Shown here: piece after piece, positions 27,674 to 37,098 of the stretch
How positions within the stretch are numbered: the first letter of the stretch is position 1
Layout: each line of letters begins with the position of its first letter
Source of the DNA: Paenibacillus sp. 1_12
Lineage (GTDB): Bacteria; Bacillota; Bacilli; Paenibacillales; NBRC-103111
Direction: 5' to 3'
DNA: 64,000 bases
Assembly: GCF_900114475.1 (NCBI RefSeq)
Contig: NZ_FOTE01000018.1
Location: 44,030 to 108,029 of the forward strand
The notes under the pieces: generated by a model
Database searches by the model: none
What the model saw: only the letters and a program-made list of their open reading frames with translations
What the model was told of the DNA's origin: nothing
Translations under genes and position numbers: made by a program

Positions 27674-28957
27674 CTAAATATAGTTATTCATTAAGATGCC
27701 GGACAGAGGCAGGGGAAGATAAGTATTAACAGGAGCTCCATCCCGCTGACTTACTTGATAGTTGTTGAAAGATTGAAATAATGCCTGTCCTTGATCCAGC
27801 AATTCAAATGAAGGCGGGTCAAGAAGTGTCTTCGCGGCAACATTTAATGCGGCAGCGAGACCGCCGAAACCTCGTAAACTGAATTCCAGCAGATCAAAGC
27901 GTGACTGGGCCTGCTGCTCCAATATGGACAAGTCCACTTTAAGTGAACCATCTGCATTCAACTGGATCCCGATCATCTCAAGAGGCAACGATGTAAGCTT
28001 GCTCATCACGGATTCAGAAGCTTCGCTTGTAAGCAATCCACCTGATTGGGTGAGCATTAAATGAAGAGAGTTATAACGATTAACAAGAGCCTGAACCTGT
28101 TGACTAATCCCGATCCTATCCGGTCGAATATCGACTTGTACAGGTTCTTTCGAAGCAGCTTGTAACGTGATTAAGACATTGCCCTGATCCAGATCAATTT
28201 GATTGGAGGCAGAGACAACCTCAGCACTACCATTGATATGGTAGATGGCATCTGCAGCTTGTTGTGTAACATTAGTTATTCCGCTGATTGCCACGGCATT
28301 ACCATATATATCGACTATCGAAAAGGCGTATTCTGATCCTGTGTGAAGACTGTTGAGTCTCAATTGTACGGTATTCTTAAGATCGTCCCAGGCTATGGAA
28401 GCATGGAGATCTGATTTGGTGCTGTTGATCGCACTGCGGATTTTTTGGAGTGCTTGCTGATTCGTGTCTGTCGCTAAAATATATATGGAAAAAGAGGCTG
28501 TTTGATTTTCTGTGATCAGCTTCATCTGATTGGAGCCTGCTGTCATGAGGGTTGGTGTCGTGCTCTGTAAGATGGCTCCGTCATTTAGCTGTGATTTTGC
28601 AATTTGCTTGGATTGAATGACATAGGAACCGATTTGGGCACTTTTTTTAACTTGTGCTTTCAAAACCGAAGGGTTGCTAATTTCAACCGCTCGACGATCC
28701 AAAGACGAATCTGAACCCAGCATCGCTTCCCCAGCTTGCTTCAACTGCTCTGCTGTAGTCAGCAAGCCAGCTACCGCCATCGCAGTTGCACGGGCATGCT
28801 GTCCAAAGGCATACCGTTGAAACACAACCTCTGCACTTGCTTTGGATGAGACCAAAGGTCGATACTGCCAGCCGCCCTCCTGCCATGCATGTTCTTCCTC
28901 ACGCCATATCTCATTTGTTCGATACACACGATTGACCTCGGATATTTTGGAAATCAT
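27674..28957 (-). CDS. FliD-like (flagellar hook-associated 2) protein, orphan
   Basis: 427 residues. The middle and C-terminal parts resemble the flagellar cap protein FliD: repeated SxS/QSTT beta segments (about 120-190), then RPDRIGISQQVQALVNRYNSL, like the FliD_C helix start, and a helical end. It lacks the long N-terminal DII segment and the typical FliD start. No other flagellar gene is near. GTGAGGTG lies 8 bases before ATG. It could be a FliD paralogue or another self-assembling surface protein; the family call is moderate. Confidence 0.6.
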   Translation of the reverse strand: MISKISEVNRVYRTNEIWREEEHAWQEGGWQYRPLVSSKASAEVVFQRYAFGQHARATAMAVAGLLTTAEQLKQAGEAMLGSDSSLDRRAVEISNPSVLKAQVKKSAQIGSYVIQSKQIAKSQLNDGAILQSTTPTLMTAGSNQMKLITENQTASFSIYILATDTNQQALQKIRSAINSTKSDLHASIAWDDLKNTVQLRLNSLHTGSEYAFSIVDIYGNAVAISGITNVTQQAADAIYHINGSAEVVSASNQIDLDQGNVLITLQAASKEPVQVDIRPDRIGISQQVQALVNRYNSLHLMLTQSGGLLTSEASESVMSKLTSLPLEMIGIQLNADGSLKVDLSILEQQAQSRFDLLEFSLRGFGGLAAALNVAAKTLLDPPSFELLDQGQALFQSFNNYQVSQRDGAPVNTYLPLPLSGILMNNYI

Positions 28958-28988
28958 AGCCCATACACCTCACGATCACGGATGTTAT

Positions 28989-29024
28989 ATGTATAATTAT
29001 ACATTAATGAAAGTTATTCGTAAA
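28989..29024 (-). promoter_or_regulatory. Divergent promoter with a perfect 16-bp palindrome
   Basis: ATGTATAATTATACAT (28989-29004) is a perfect palindrome holding TATAAT on both strands. On the minus strand TTTACG (29019-29024) lies 17 bases before TATAAT, giving a plausible promoter for the FliD-like gene. Confidence 0.5.
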
Positions 29025-29030
29025 TTATTA

Positions 29031-29060
29031 TTGACAGTTGGATGAAAGATCATTTATGAT
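29031..29060 (+). promoter_or_regulatory. Promoter for the 29-residue membrane protein
   Basis: TTGACA (29031-29036), 18-base spacer, TATGAT (29055-29060). Confidence 0.6.
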
Positions 29061-29166
29061 GTAAAATTGACTTCACAAGGTTCGTTTTAATCTAATTATC
29101 ATTTAATAAACTCCAGATACAGAATTTGAAACAGATTTTTGTAAATTTGATTAAGGGGCATAGGCT

Positions 29167-29256
29167 ATGGACTGGATTCAGATTGCCGTTATTATCATTG
29201 TAGTTGTTATCAGCGTATTGTTTTTGGGCTTTGTCGGCAAAAAGTATTTAAAATAA
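29167..29256 (+). CDS. 29-residue single-pass membrane protein
   Basis: ATG 29167 to TAA 29256 encodes a short start (MDWIQ), a strongly hydrophobic helix of about 19 residues rich in Ile/Val, and a basic end (GKKYLK), so the C-terminus is probably inside. AAGGGG lies 8 bases before ATG, and a good promoter is at 29031-29060. No stop-free longer frame exists. I do not recognise it; possibilities are a small regulatory membrane protein or a toxin-like peptide. It lies 60 bases before a GNAT gene in the same direction. Confidence 0.6.
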   Translation: MDWIQIAVIIIVVVISVLFLGFVGKKYLK

Positions 29257-29316
29257 TAGCAGACAGTAAGCGCTCTTCATAAGATAAAGTATAAGTATCT
29301 TTGGAGGCGATGGTCA

Positions 29317-29793
29317 TTGATCTGCAAACATCTTCCGCTTCATGACAAAGCGATCCTGGGGCTGGTTAAGAGCTTGCTACTGCCCTATGCCAGAATAACC
29401 CAACCTCATGTAAAATTGGATCTTAAGACGCTCAGGAAGCGATTACGCGGCTGCATGACCTTCGTTTTTATCCGTGGCGGGCGTAAGGTGTGTGGTTTTA
29501 TAGCTATCAGACAGGACAAGAATGTGATGTATGTCGACATGCTGGCAGTTGATAGAACGAACCAAGGGCTTGGAATTGGGTCTACCTTGCTAAAGCATGC
29601 GGAGCGATATGGGCAGTTGAAGGGTCATAAGGAAATATTCCTATGGGTTGATGATACGAATATACAGGCGCAGCGCTTTTATACGGCCAAAGGTTATGAG
29701 TCGATTCATTACGATGCAGGCATTCGTTGTTACATGCTTAGAAAGTTTTTGAATGTAATTCAAACCCAAGAGAGACAATGGTCTATGGGTTAA
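29317..29793 (+). CDS. GNAT-family N-acetyltransferase
   Basis: 158 residues. Acetyl-CoA site motif A reads VDMLAVDRTNQGLGIGSTLLKHAE (Q-x-x-G-I-G form), followed by motif B LWVDDTNIQAQRFYTAKGYE. It transfers an acetyl group to an amine; the acceptor is unknown. Start is TTG with GGAGG 9 bases upstream; the nearer ATG is out of frame. It may be cotranscribed with the small membrane protein upstream. A terminator lies about 100 bases downstream. Confidence 0.88.
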   Translation: MICKHLPLHDKAILGLVKSLLLPYARITQPHVKLDLKTLRKRLRGCMTFVFIRGGRKVCGFIAIRQDKNVMYVDMLAVDRTNQGLGIGSTLLKHAERYGQLKGHKEIFLWVDDTNIQAQRFYTAKGYESIHYDAGIRCYMLRKFLNVIQTQERQWSMG

Positions 29794-29895
29794 ATAGCTG
29801 TAAAAGGTTTTCCCGCAATCATGAATGAAAATGACCATTGGACAACAAGATAAATGGTGAGCACATTCATTTTAAAGGTGGGATTATTCAAATCC

Positions 29896-29927
29896 AAGGC
29901 TTCGCACCATGTGGCGGAGCCTTTTTG
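29896..29927 (+). terminator. Intrinsic terminator after the GNAT gene
   Basis: AAGGCTTCGC and GCGGAGCCTT arms, then TTTTGCGC. The rest of the 303-base gap to zwf shows no gene. Confidence 0.7.
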
Positions 29928-30096
29928 CGCCAGCTATGATGTCTATATACAAATTTTATGTAGAAGCTTATAAAAATTTGTTATAGCTGGGATGTTGAAT
30001 CCTGCGTTATATTTGGTTATGCTTAGGAAGCTGAGATCATGTGAGTTGAATTGAAATAATAGTAACGAAAAATACATAAGAGAGAATGATGATAAA

Positions 30097-31620
30097 ATGA
30101 CCGATACGGTAATTTTGCTTTTTGGAGCAACTGGAGATTTAGCACGCCGCAAGCTATATCCTGCAATATACAGTCTTTACCGTGAACGTAAGCTTGGCGA
30201 CCGCTTTGCTGTGATCGGTTTGGCGCGCAGACCGCGGACGAATGAGCAGTTTCGTGAAGATGTACATGCGTCCATTAAGGAATTTGCTCGCTACAATGTG
30301 ACGAAGGACGAGCAATGGGAATCCTTTGCCGAGCATTTTGAGTATATGTCGTTGGATACGAATAATGTGGAAAGCTTTAAAGAGCTGAGCATTATGACCA
30401 ACCGTCTGGATACCAAGTTTGAAGTAGGCGGCAACAGGCTGTTCTTCCTGGCGCTTTCCCCTGAGCTGTTTGGCAACGTGTCGTACAATTTGAAGGAAGG
30501 CGGTTTACTGGAAACATCCGGTTGGGCGCGTCTCGTTATCGAGAAGCCATTCGGTTATGACTTGCCATCCGCAGAAAAACTGAATGCTCAGATTCGCGAT
30601 GTGTTTGAAGAAAAGGACGTCTATCGGATTGATCACTACCTCGGTAAGGAAATGGTACAAAATATTAATGTGGTGCGGTTTGCTAACGCATTCTTTGAGC
30701 CGCTGTGGAACAATAAATATATTGCTAACATTCAAATTACGTTAAGCGAGACGGTTGGTGTTGAAAGCCGCGGCGGTTACTATGATCACTCAGGCGCATT
30801 GCGTGACATGGGCCAGAACCATATGCTTCAAACGCTGGCTATGATCGCGATGGAACCGCCAAGCCGATTGTCTCCGGAGGATATCCGTGATGAGAAAGTG
30901 AAGGTATTCCGTTCGCTTCGTGGCTTCCAAACCGCATCAGAGGTACGTTCCAATACGGTCCGCGGTCAGTATTCGGCAGGAACGATGAAGGGAGCTCAAG
31001 TATCCGGCTACCGTCAGGAGGATTCGGTGAATCCGGAATCGACGACGGAAACCTTCTTTGCAGCCCGAGTTTTTGTTGACAATTTCCGCTGGGCTGGCGT
31101 ACCGTTCTATATTCGTACAGGCAAAAGGCTGCCGGTAAAAACGACTGAAGTCGTTGTTGAATTCAAGAATGTTCCTAACAATGTGTATTTATCCAAAAAA
31201 CATAAGCTAGAACCTAATCTGCTCGTATTCCGGGTCAATCCGATGGAAGGCATTTATTTCAAAATGAATGCTAAACAACCGGGCTCGGAGGGATCCATCC
31301 TGCCGATCTCGATGGACTTCTGCCAAAGCTGCCAGGTAGGTTTGAATACACCGGAAGCTTATGAACGTTTGCTGTACGATGCTGCTCGCGGCGATTCCAC
31401 CTATTTCACTCGTTGGGACGAAGTCGCATTAGCCTGGAAGTATGTAGATAAGATCGCTTCCGCATGGGCTGAGCGTACAGACAATTTGATGCTATATCCT
31501 GCTGGAACGTGGGGACCGGATCAAGCCCAGCAGCTGCTCTCTGAGGATGGCTTTAAGTGGTGGCCTGTCAATGGACAAGACGAAGGCGAAGTTGCTTGGG
31601 AAACTGCTCAAAGAAAATAA
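30097..31620 (+). CDS. zwf: Glucose-6-phosphate 1-dehydrogenase
   Basis: 507 residues, full length. The NADP site GATGDLARRKLYPA is at about 9-22, and the active-site signature RIDHYLGKEMVQN at about 176-188, with the catalytic His and Lys present. The C-terminal domain contains RTGKRLPVKTTEV. It oxidises glucose 6-phosphate to 6-phosphogluconolactone, the first step of the oxidative pentose phosphate path, in the cytoplasm. It stands alone with a strong terminator. AGAGAGAATGATG precedes ATG at a workable distance. Confidence 0.98.
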   Translation: MTDTVILLFGATGDLARRKLYPAIYSLYRERKLGDRFAVIGLARRPRTNEQFREDVHASIKEFARYNVTKDEQWESFAEHFEYMSLDTNNVESFKELSIMTNRLDTKFEVGGNRLFFLALSPELFGNVSYNLKEGGLLETSGWARLVIEKPFGYDLPSAEKLNAQIRDVFEEKDVYRIDHYLGKEMVQNINVVRFANAFFEPLWNNKYIANIQITLSETVGVESRGGYYDHSGALRDMGQNHMLQTLAMIAMEPPSRLSPEDIRDEKVKVFRSLRGFQTASEVRSNTVRGQYSAGTMKGAQVSGYRQEDSVNPESTTETFFAARVFVDNFRWAGVPFYIRTGKRLPVKTTEVVVEFKNVPNNVYLSKKHKLEPNLLVFRVNPMEGIYFKMNAKQPGSEGSILPISMDFCQSCQVGLNTPEAYERLLYDAARGDSTYFTRWDEVALAWKYVDKIASAWAERTDNLMLYPAGTWGPDQAQQLLSEDGFKWWPVNGQDEGEVAWETAQRK

Positions 31621-31658
31621 GCCCAGCACAGGTTAAATCATTCCGCTGTTTGCAGGCA

Positions 31659-31691
31659 GGTCCGTACTTTATCGGGTACGGGCCTTTTTTT
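31659..31691 (+). terminator. Intrinsic terminator after zwf
   Basis: GGTCCGTAC and GTACGGGCC arms, then seven T's. Confidence 0.88.
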
Positions 31692-31782
31692 GCTTACTGG
31701 CCGTCAAAAAGTGTACAGATACCCGTCTAACAAGATATAATATAAAGACATCATTTTGGAGGTCGTCAGGGGGTTATTGAAT

Positions 31783-32847
31783 ATGTCGCGTCGGGCTTTT
31801 ATACGTTGGATGCTCGGGCTTTTTGTCATGATAGGAGCGGCGACAACCGGTCTTATTTATTTGCTCCAACGCTCCGTTAATTCACAGAGCGTCGCTAAAC
31901 ATGCTGCTGAGCAGCCTGTGGCTGTACCAGAGCCCGCCGCACCTGAGGCGAAACCAGCACCGGTCCCAGATAAAGAGCCCATGCTGTCGTTCATGATATT
32001 AAGCGATCTTCACGTATCGGTCTACGATCCGGATACGATCAAGCATTTGAAGGAAGCCTTGGATGATATCAAGAAATTCGAATCACCTGTGGAGACTGTG
32101 CTGTTGACGGGTGATTTAACGGATTTTGGAGACCCTGATGGATACAACGAGCTTCAAAAGGTATTATCTGCCTACAAGCTGCCGCCGCTGTACGCCAATA
32201 TGGGGAATCACGACTATTACGATATTTGGATTGACAAGAAGGGTGCATTCAATAAAGATACGATGCCTAATGGCAAGACCGATTGGCAGGCTCGTGAGCG
32301 GTTCCAGAAATTTTTTGGCTTGCAGAAGCCTTACTATGCCGTAGAGATCAACGGTTTACCTATCCTTATGCTATCACAGGAAGCTTATGTTCAAGAGAAG
32401 CCTGAGGTGGGTGAAGGCGCCTGGTATTCCGATGACCAGTTGGACTGGTTCAAAACGGAGCTAGCCAAGCACAAGGATGGCAAACCGGTATTCGTAATGG
32501 TCCATCAGCCATTGCCTCCAATCGGCTCTGATGGTGGCAGCCATACACTGATCCGAGCCAAGCTGTTCCGCGAAATTCTAAAGCCGTACCCGAATGTATT
32601 TGTGTTCTGCGGCCATCGTCATCAGGATTTCCAGAATGGGACTGAGCATTATGTGAAGGAAACCTTCCACTTTTTTCACAACTCCTCGGTGGGCCGTGTA
32701 TTGAACCGTAATTTTCAGAATGAAGGCAAGAACAAGTCCCAAGGGCTTTATGTGCAGGTGTACAAGGACCGGGTGACAGTACGGGGACGCGAGTTCAGTA
32801 ATCGTACCTGGCTCAAAGAAGCCGATTGGAATTTGAAGTTGACTTAG
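31783..32847 (+). CDS. Membrane-anchored or exported metallophosphoesterase
   Basis: 354 residues. The N-terminus has a twin-arginine motif SRRAFIR followed by a hydrophobic stretch, suggesting Tat export or a membrane anchor, then a Pro/Ala-rich linker. The calcineurin-like phosphoesterase core has all metal motifs: SDLHV, TGDLTDFG, MGNHDYYD, MVHQP and CGHRHQ. It hydrolyses phosphate mono- or diesters using two metal ions; the substrate is unknown. I choose ATG 31783 with AGGGGG 9 bases upstream; an in-frame TTG at 31756 precedes the ribosome site. Folding with metals before export fits the Tat route. Confidence 0.88.
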   Translation: MSRRAFIRWMLGLFVMIGAATTGLIYLLQRSVNSQSVAKHAAEQPVAVPEPAAPEAKPAPVPDKEPMLSFMILSDLHVSVYDPDTIKHLKEALDDIKKFESPVETVLLTGDLTDFGDPDGYNELQKVLSAYKLPPLYANMGNHDYYDIWIDKKGAFNKDTMPNGKTDWQARERFQKFFGLQKPYYAVEINGLPILMLSQEAYVQEKPEVGEGAWYSDDQLDWFKTELAKHKDGKPVFVMVHQPLPPIGSDGGSHTLIRAKLFREILKPYPNVFVFCGHRHQDFQNGTEHYVKETFHFFHNSSVGRVLNRNFQNEGKNKSQGLYVQVYKDRVTVRGREFSNRTWLKEADWNLKLT

Positions 32848-32888
32848 TGTAATTATTTAGTGAGATGAAGGAAGGAACAATACAACCA

Positions 32889-34472
32889 ATGAGTATGAAC
32901 ATGCCACAGAAGATGCAAGAAGAAGTTGAAAAACGCCGTACGTTCGCGATTATTTCTCACCCCGATGCGGGTAAAACCACATTAACAGAGAAGCTGCTGC
33001 TGTTTGGGGGAGCGATTCGACTGGCTGGTACGGTCAAGGGCCGCAAGGCAAGCAAGCACGCCACCTCTGACTGGATGGAGATTGAGAAGCAAAGAGGGAT
33101 TTCCGTTACTTCCAGCGTGATGCAGTTCGATTATGATGGGCATCGCGTCAATATTCTGGATACACCGGGTCACCAGGATTTCTCTGAGGATACGTACCGG
33201 ACGTTAACCGCGGCTGACAGTGCCGTGATGCTGATTGACTCCGCCAAAGGGGTCGAGCTGCAAACGAAAAAGCTGTTCCAGGTATGTCGTAAACGTGGAA
33301 TTCCGATCTTTACGTTCATTAATAAAATGGACCGTGAAGGGCAAAATCCTTTTGAGCTGCTGGAAGAGCTTGAGCAAGTGCTCGGTATCAGATCGTACCC
33401 AATGAATTGGCCAATTGGCTCGGGCAAACAGTTCCGTGGCGTCTATGACCGTCAACAGACACAGGTTGAACTGTTTCAGGGTGACGATCATAAAATGATT
33501 GAAGTGCGCAAGGTAAGCGGCTATGAGGACCCGCTGGTCAAAGAAATTGCAGGGGAGTTTTTCTACGATCAGCTGGTACAGGACTTGGAGCTGCTGGATG
33601 TAGCTGGCGATCCGTTCGATTATGACAAAGTGCAGAGCGGCGAACTGACACCTGTGTTCTTCGGCAGTGCGATTAACAATTTCGGAGTACAAACCTTTCT
33701 GGAGAATTTTTTGGAGCTGGCGCCTATTCCTTCAAGTCGTAGAAGCACTCAAGGAGATATTGATCCGCTTAGTGAGCAATTTTCCGGTTATGTGTTTAAA
33801 ATTCAGGCGAATATGAACCCGGCGCATCGGGACCGTATTGCTTTTCTGCGTATTTGTTCAGGTAAGTTTGAGCGTGGGATGTCGGTTAAACACGTTCGTC
33901 CCGGTAAAGATATCAAGCTGGCTCAGCCGCAGCAGTTCCTCGCACAGGATCGCGATATTGTCGAGGAAGCTTATCCGGGCGATATTATCGGACTGTTCGA
34001 CCCCGGAATTTTCCGAATTGGCGATACGTTGTGTCAAGGCGGTAACTATGAATTCGATGAACTTCCGACCTTTTCACCTGAATTGTTTTCCAAGGTGACG
34101 GTCAAAAATGCACTTAAGCATAAGCAATTTCAAAAAGGTATCGATCAGCTGACAGAGGAAGGCACCATTCAAGTGTTCCGTACGATTGGCTTCGACGATA
34201 TGATTCTTGGTGTGGTTGGCCAGCTGCAGTTTGAAGTGCTGGAATATCGGATGAAAGCGGAGTATGGAGTTGAAGTGCAGCTGCAGCGGATGAATTTTCA
34301 GTTCGCACGCTGGCTTGTGGATACCGATGTCGACCCTGCCAAGTTCCGGATTAATTCTCAGCTGGTTAAGGATAAGAAAAATAATTATGTCGTGCTCTTC
34401 GAGAGTGAGTACGCAATGCGCTCAGCAATGGATAAGAATCCGACTGCACAATTTTTGGAGAATGCTCCTTAA
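32889..34472 (+). CDS. prfC: Peptide chain release factor 3
   Basis: 527 residues from this start. It is a translational GTPase with G1 SHPDAGKTT, G3 DTPGHQD and G4 NKMD, plus the RF3-specific QFDYDGHRVNILD and C-terminal domains including VVGQLQFEVLEYRMK. RF3-GTP recycles RF1/RF2 from the ribosome after termination. ATG 32889 fits the family N-terminus, with AAGGAAGGA 13 bases upstream; an in-frame ATG at 32865 is also possible but has no ribosome site. No operon partner is obvious. Confidence 0.96.
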   Translation: MSMNMPQKMQEEVEKRRTFAIISHPDAGKTTLTEKLLLFGGAIRLAGTVKGRKASKHATSDWMEIEKQRGISVTSSVMQFDYDGHRVNILDTPGHQDFSEDTYRTLTAADSAVMLIDSAKGVELQTKKLFQVCRKRGIPIFTFINKMDREGQNPFELLEELEQVLGIRSYPMNWPIGSGKQFRGVYDRQQTQVELFQGDDHKMIEVRKVSGYEDPLVKEIAGEFFYDQLVQDLELLDVAGDPFDYDKVQSGELTPVFFGSAINNFGVQTFLENFLELAPIPSSRRSTQGDIDPLSEQFSGYVFKIQANMNPAHRDRIAFLRICSGKFERGMSVKHVRPGKDIKLAQPQQFLAQDRDIVEEAYPGDIIGLFDPGIFRIGDTLCQGGNYEFDELPTFSPELFSKVTVKNALKHKQFQKGIDQLTEEGTIQVFRTIGFDDMILGVVGQLQFEVLEYRMKAEYGVEVQLQRMNFQFARWLVDTDVDPAKFRINSQLVKDKKNNYVVLFESEYAMRSAMDKNPTAQFLENAP

Positions 34473-34530
34473 GGAGTTAAGGTTTTGATCGATGTGTTCT
34501 CAATGAAAACGGCTGGGAGGGATGATCCAC

Positions 34531-35061
34531 ATGGAGCATATGGGGCCCACACTGCTTATTATGGCATTGATTGCCTTTGGAATTTACCGCAGGGTGAAAC
34601 GGACAATCGGGTTTCAGAAGCTGAGCCGAAAACGGCTTATATTTCGTACGACGATATTCAGCTTGTTAGGCTGCGTGTTCTTGTACACAGGGCTGCTGCA
34701 TCCTATCCATTTTATTGCCGACGCGATAGGTTTGGCTGCTGGTCTGATTCTCAGTTACTATGCTATCAAACATATTCGTTTTGAGAAGAGAGACGATGTT
34801 TGGTACTATCGAACCCATTTATGGGTGGAGGTAACGATCATTGTGCTGCTGCTGGGGCGGATAGTATATAAACTGCTGTCAGTGTATTACTTGCAGAATG
34901 GCTCGGATATGAGCTCAGCAGCGCCATCGTTGGAAAGCTATACGAAGGATCCGCTGACAGTAGGCATATTCTTTGTACTGATTTCGTTCTATATCCGTTA
35001 TTTCACTTACCTGCTGCGAAAGCAAAAGGAATTGGAGGCACCTGAATCGAACTTGACTTAA
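34531..35061 (+). CDS. CcdC-like integral membrane protein
   Basis: 176 residues, about five membrane helices. It resembles the CcdC/DUF1453 group: early GIYRRVKRTIGFQKLSRKRL, then a central HPIHFIADAIGLAAG and a long loop with WYYRTHLWVEV. Family members are linked to cytochrome c biogenesis or are uncharacterised. GGGAGGG lies 9 bases before ATG 34531; the ATG at 34522 is too close to it. It lies 58 bases after prfC and ends in its own terminator. Function uncertain. Confidence 0.7.
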   Translation: MEHMGPTLLIMALIAFGIYRRVKRTIGFQKLSRKRLIFRTTIFSLLGCVFLYTGLLHPIHFIADAIGLAAGLILSYYAIKHIRFEKRDDVWYYRTHLWVEVTIIVLLLGRIVYKLLSVYYLQNGSDMSSAAPSLESYTKDPLTVGIFFVLISFYIRYFTYLLRKQKELEAPESNLT

Positions 35062-35103
35062 GGGCATCAGGCAAACAACCGCATATGAAGGTTAAATCGA
35101 ACA

Positions 35104-35132
35104 AAAAGCAGTCTCACGGGGGCTGCTTTTTT
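35104..35132 (+). terminator. Intrinsic terminator after the CcdC-like gene
   Basis: AAAAGCAGTCTC and GGGGGCTGCTTTT arms, then TT. It lies before the start chosen for the next gene. Confidence 0.85.
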
Positions 35133-35278
35133 GTGTTCCGGCAAGTATGCGGCAAGGAATGAGTGAAATTGGAAGCGCCCTTTCAAGTGGCTACGCTCGT
35201 GCATACAATAGGTTGAAAGTGGCAGCTATTTGTCTAAAGTCTGTGACTACTGAGGAAGCGAGAAGAAAGGTGGAGCCG

Positions 35279-36049
35279 ATGCGTAAAGTAAACCGTAAGA
35301 GACATATTGTAAGTAAATGGAGAAAAACAAGCGTAATGCTGCGGAATGCCAAACTGCGTGCTCATGTCCCCGAGACGAGAAAAATGACGCGCACCACTCT
35401 GCATGAGCTGCTAAATCAATATGGGATGGTCTATATCAAGCCGGATAGCGGCACTTATGGCAACGGTGTTATGCGAGTGGAAAAGAGCTCACTAGCAGAC
35501 GGAAAAAGCTATAAGTACCAGAATGGAGTGGTGAAAAAATCATTTACCGACTTTGATAATCTTTATAATTCGATCCGAAAACGCACAAGAAACAGGCTCT
35601 ATCTCGTACAGAAGGGAATCCACTTAACCAAATACCATAAACGGCGCTTCGATATTCGTGTTATGGTCCAACAAACTCCGAATAAAAAATGGGAATCAAC
35701 GGGTGTCATAGGGCGTGTTGCGCATCCTAAAAAAATTGTCACGAATGTCCATAATGGAGGTACGTTAAAACCGATAGAGACACTGCTGTCCGCCTATGTA
35801 TCGGGTACTGCCAAGAAAAAATATATTCAGCGGTTACGGAAGCTAGGTTTATCGACAGCTCGTCAGCTTCATACGACGTTTCGTGGTCTGAAGGAAATCG
35901 GCTTGGATGTGGCGTTGGATAATAAGCTGCATCCCTGGGTGCTTGAGGTGAATACATCTCCTGATCCATATATTTTCAAACGATTAAAGGATAAATCCAT
36001 ATTCGGAAAAATTCGCCGATATTCGAGAGCATACGGCAAGCCTGTATGA
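35279..36049 (+). CDS. YheC/YheD-type ATP-grasp protein (spore coat associated)
   Basis: 256 residues from this start. Early basic region, then the YheC/D motifs: YGMVYIKPDSGTYGNGVMRVE (ATP-grasp N-lobe), RFDIRVMVQQTPNKKW, and the end VALDNKLHPWVLEVNTSPDP with catalytic-type Glu and Asn. The family forms part of the spore coat-associated set in Bacilli; its reaction is unknown but the fold ligates carboxylates to amines. AAGGTGG lies before ATG 35279. An in-frame ATG at 35147 would add 44 residues without homology or ribosome site, so I prefer the shorter form. A terminator follows. Confidence 0.85.
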   Translation: MRKVNRKRHIVSKWRKTSVMLRNAKLRAHVPETRKMTRTTLHELLNQYGMVYIKPDSGTYGNGVMRVEKSSLADGKSYKYQNGVVKKSFTDFDNLYNSIRKRTRNRLYLVQKGIHLTKYHKRRFDIRVMVQQTPNKKWESTGVIGRVAHPKKIVTNVHNGGTLKPIETLLSAYVSGTAKKKYIQRLRKLGLSTARQLHTTFRGLKEIGLDVALDNKLHPWVLEVNTSPDPYIFKRLKDKSIFGKIRRYSRAYGKPV

Positions 36050-36104
36050 CTTAAGAAGAAGTCTCACCTGAACGGTTCCCTTATTTGGTAAATCGACACA
36101 AAAA

Positions 36105-36133
36105 AGCTGTGCAGTCGGTTCGACCACACAGCT
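36105..36133. terminator. Bidirectional terminator
   Basis: AGCTGTG and CACAGCT arms with inner pairing GTCGGTTCGAC, A's on the left and T's on the right; it separates convergent genes ending at 36049 and 36150. Confidence 0.8.
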
Positions 36134-36149
36134 CTTTCATATGCTCCAA

Positions 36150-37076
36150 TTATTTGGCGAATTTTTTCTCGGCATCATCAAGTGCCATTTTGGTGCCGAG
36201 CGCGGAGTAGTCCAACCACGGTTGATCAGGGATCAGATAGACATGTTTGGATTTCACAGCTTTAAGACCTTGCCAAATCGGATTGCTTTCAATTTGCTTA
36301 TATAATTTTTCCGCTCCATCTTCTCTGTTCACAATAACGAAGATCGCATCGGCATCATAATCCGGCAGAACCTCTTGAGAGATCACGTCAAATGATTTAT
36401 CCTTGCTTACCTTCTCAACACCTTTGGCTGGCTTGAGGCCAAGGTCTTCATACAAGAGAGGACCCATGGGGCGCCTCGTTCCAAATACACGCAGCTCCTT
36501 GGCTGTTACACGAACGGCCATTACGGTGGCATCCTTGCCGAGCTTGTCATTGATAAGTCCTTTTACACGTTCCTTCTGGGTTTCATAATCCTTAATAAAA
36601 GTCTCGGCTTCCTTATCGCGATCGACAAGCTTTCCGATTTTTTTCAAGTGATCCCGCCATGTGCCTTCATCCAGATCGAATACTACGCTTGGGGCGATTT
36701 TTTCGTACTTGGAAATATCTTTGCCGGCATATTGCTTATCCAGGTAAATAACGTCAGGCTTTAATGACAAAATAGCTTCCATATCCGGTTCGGTGACCAC
36801 ACCGAGCGGTTTCGTGTCTTTCAAACGGTCCGCTACGTGAGGCAGGAATGCTTTTAGATCGCCACCGATTACAGAGCCGACCGGAGTGATACCGAGCGCC
36901 AGCAAATCATTCGTTAAATGGATCGAAACGGAAGCAATTCTTGGTGCTTTGGCTGCTGGTTTATCGGCAGTGGCTGTAGGGGCAGCAGCGGGTGCTGGTT
37001 GTGGTGTGGCTTGACCGCAAGCGGAAACGGTAATCATCGATACGGCGCTTAATAGGATCATGAGTGTCTTTTTCAT
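36150..37076 (-). CDS. Ferric-siderophore-binding lipoprotein (FecB/YfiY type)
   Basis: 308 residues. Lipobox VSAC (Cys about 20), an Ala/Pro linker, then the type III periplasmic-binding fold: ASVSIHLTNDLLALGITPVGSV at the start, EAILSLKPDVIYLD in the first lobe, and LIPDQPWLDYSALG near the end. It captures a ferric siderophore outside the membrane for the two FecCD permeases encoded upstream on the same strand. AAGGAGA lies before ATG. It is the last gene of a three-gene operon under a Fur box at 39196-39215. Confidence 0.93.
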   Translation of the reverse strand: MKKTLMILLSAVSMITVSACGQATPQPAPAAAPTATADKPAAKAPRIASVSIHLTNDLLALGITPVGSVIGGDLKAFLPHVADRLKDTKPLGVVTEPDMEAILSLKPDVIYLDKQYAGKDISKYEKIAPSVVFDLDEGTWRDHLKKIGKLVDRDKEAETFIKDYETQKERVKGLINDKLGKDATVMAVRVTAKELRVFGTRRPMGPLLYEDLGLKPAKGVEKVSKDKSFDVISQEVLPDYDADAIFVIVNREDGAEKLYKQIESNPIWQGLKAVKSKHVYLIPDQPWLDYSALGTKMALDDAEKKFAK

Positions 37077-37098
37077 AAGGTCTCCTTAATATTGAGTT

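Noticed and set aside
34485..34784. 99-codon plus-strand frame before the CcdC-like gene
   Set aside because: It overlaps the membrane-protein gene in another frame and lacks features.
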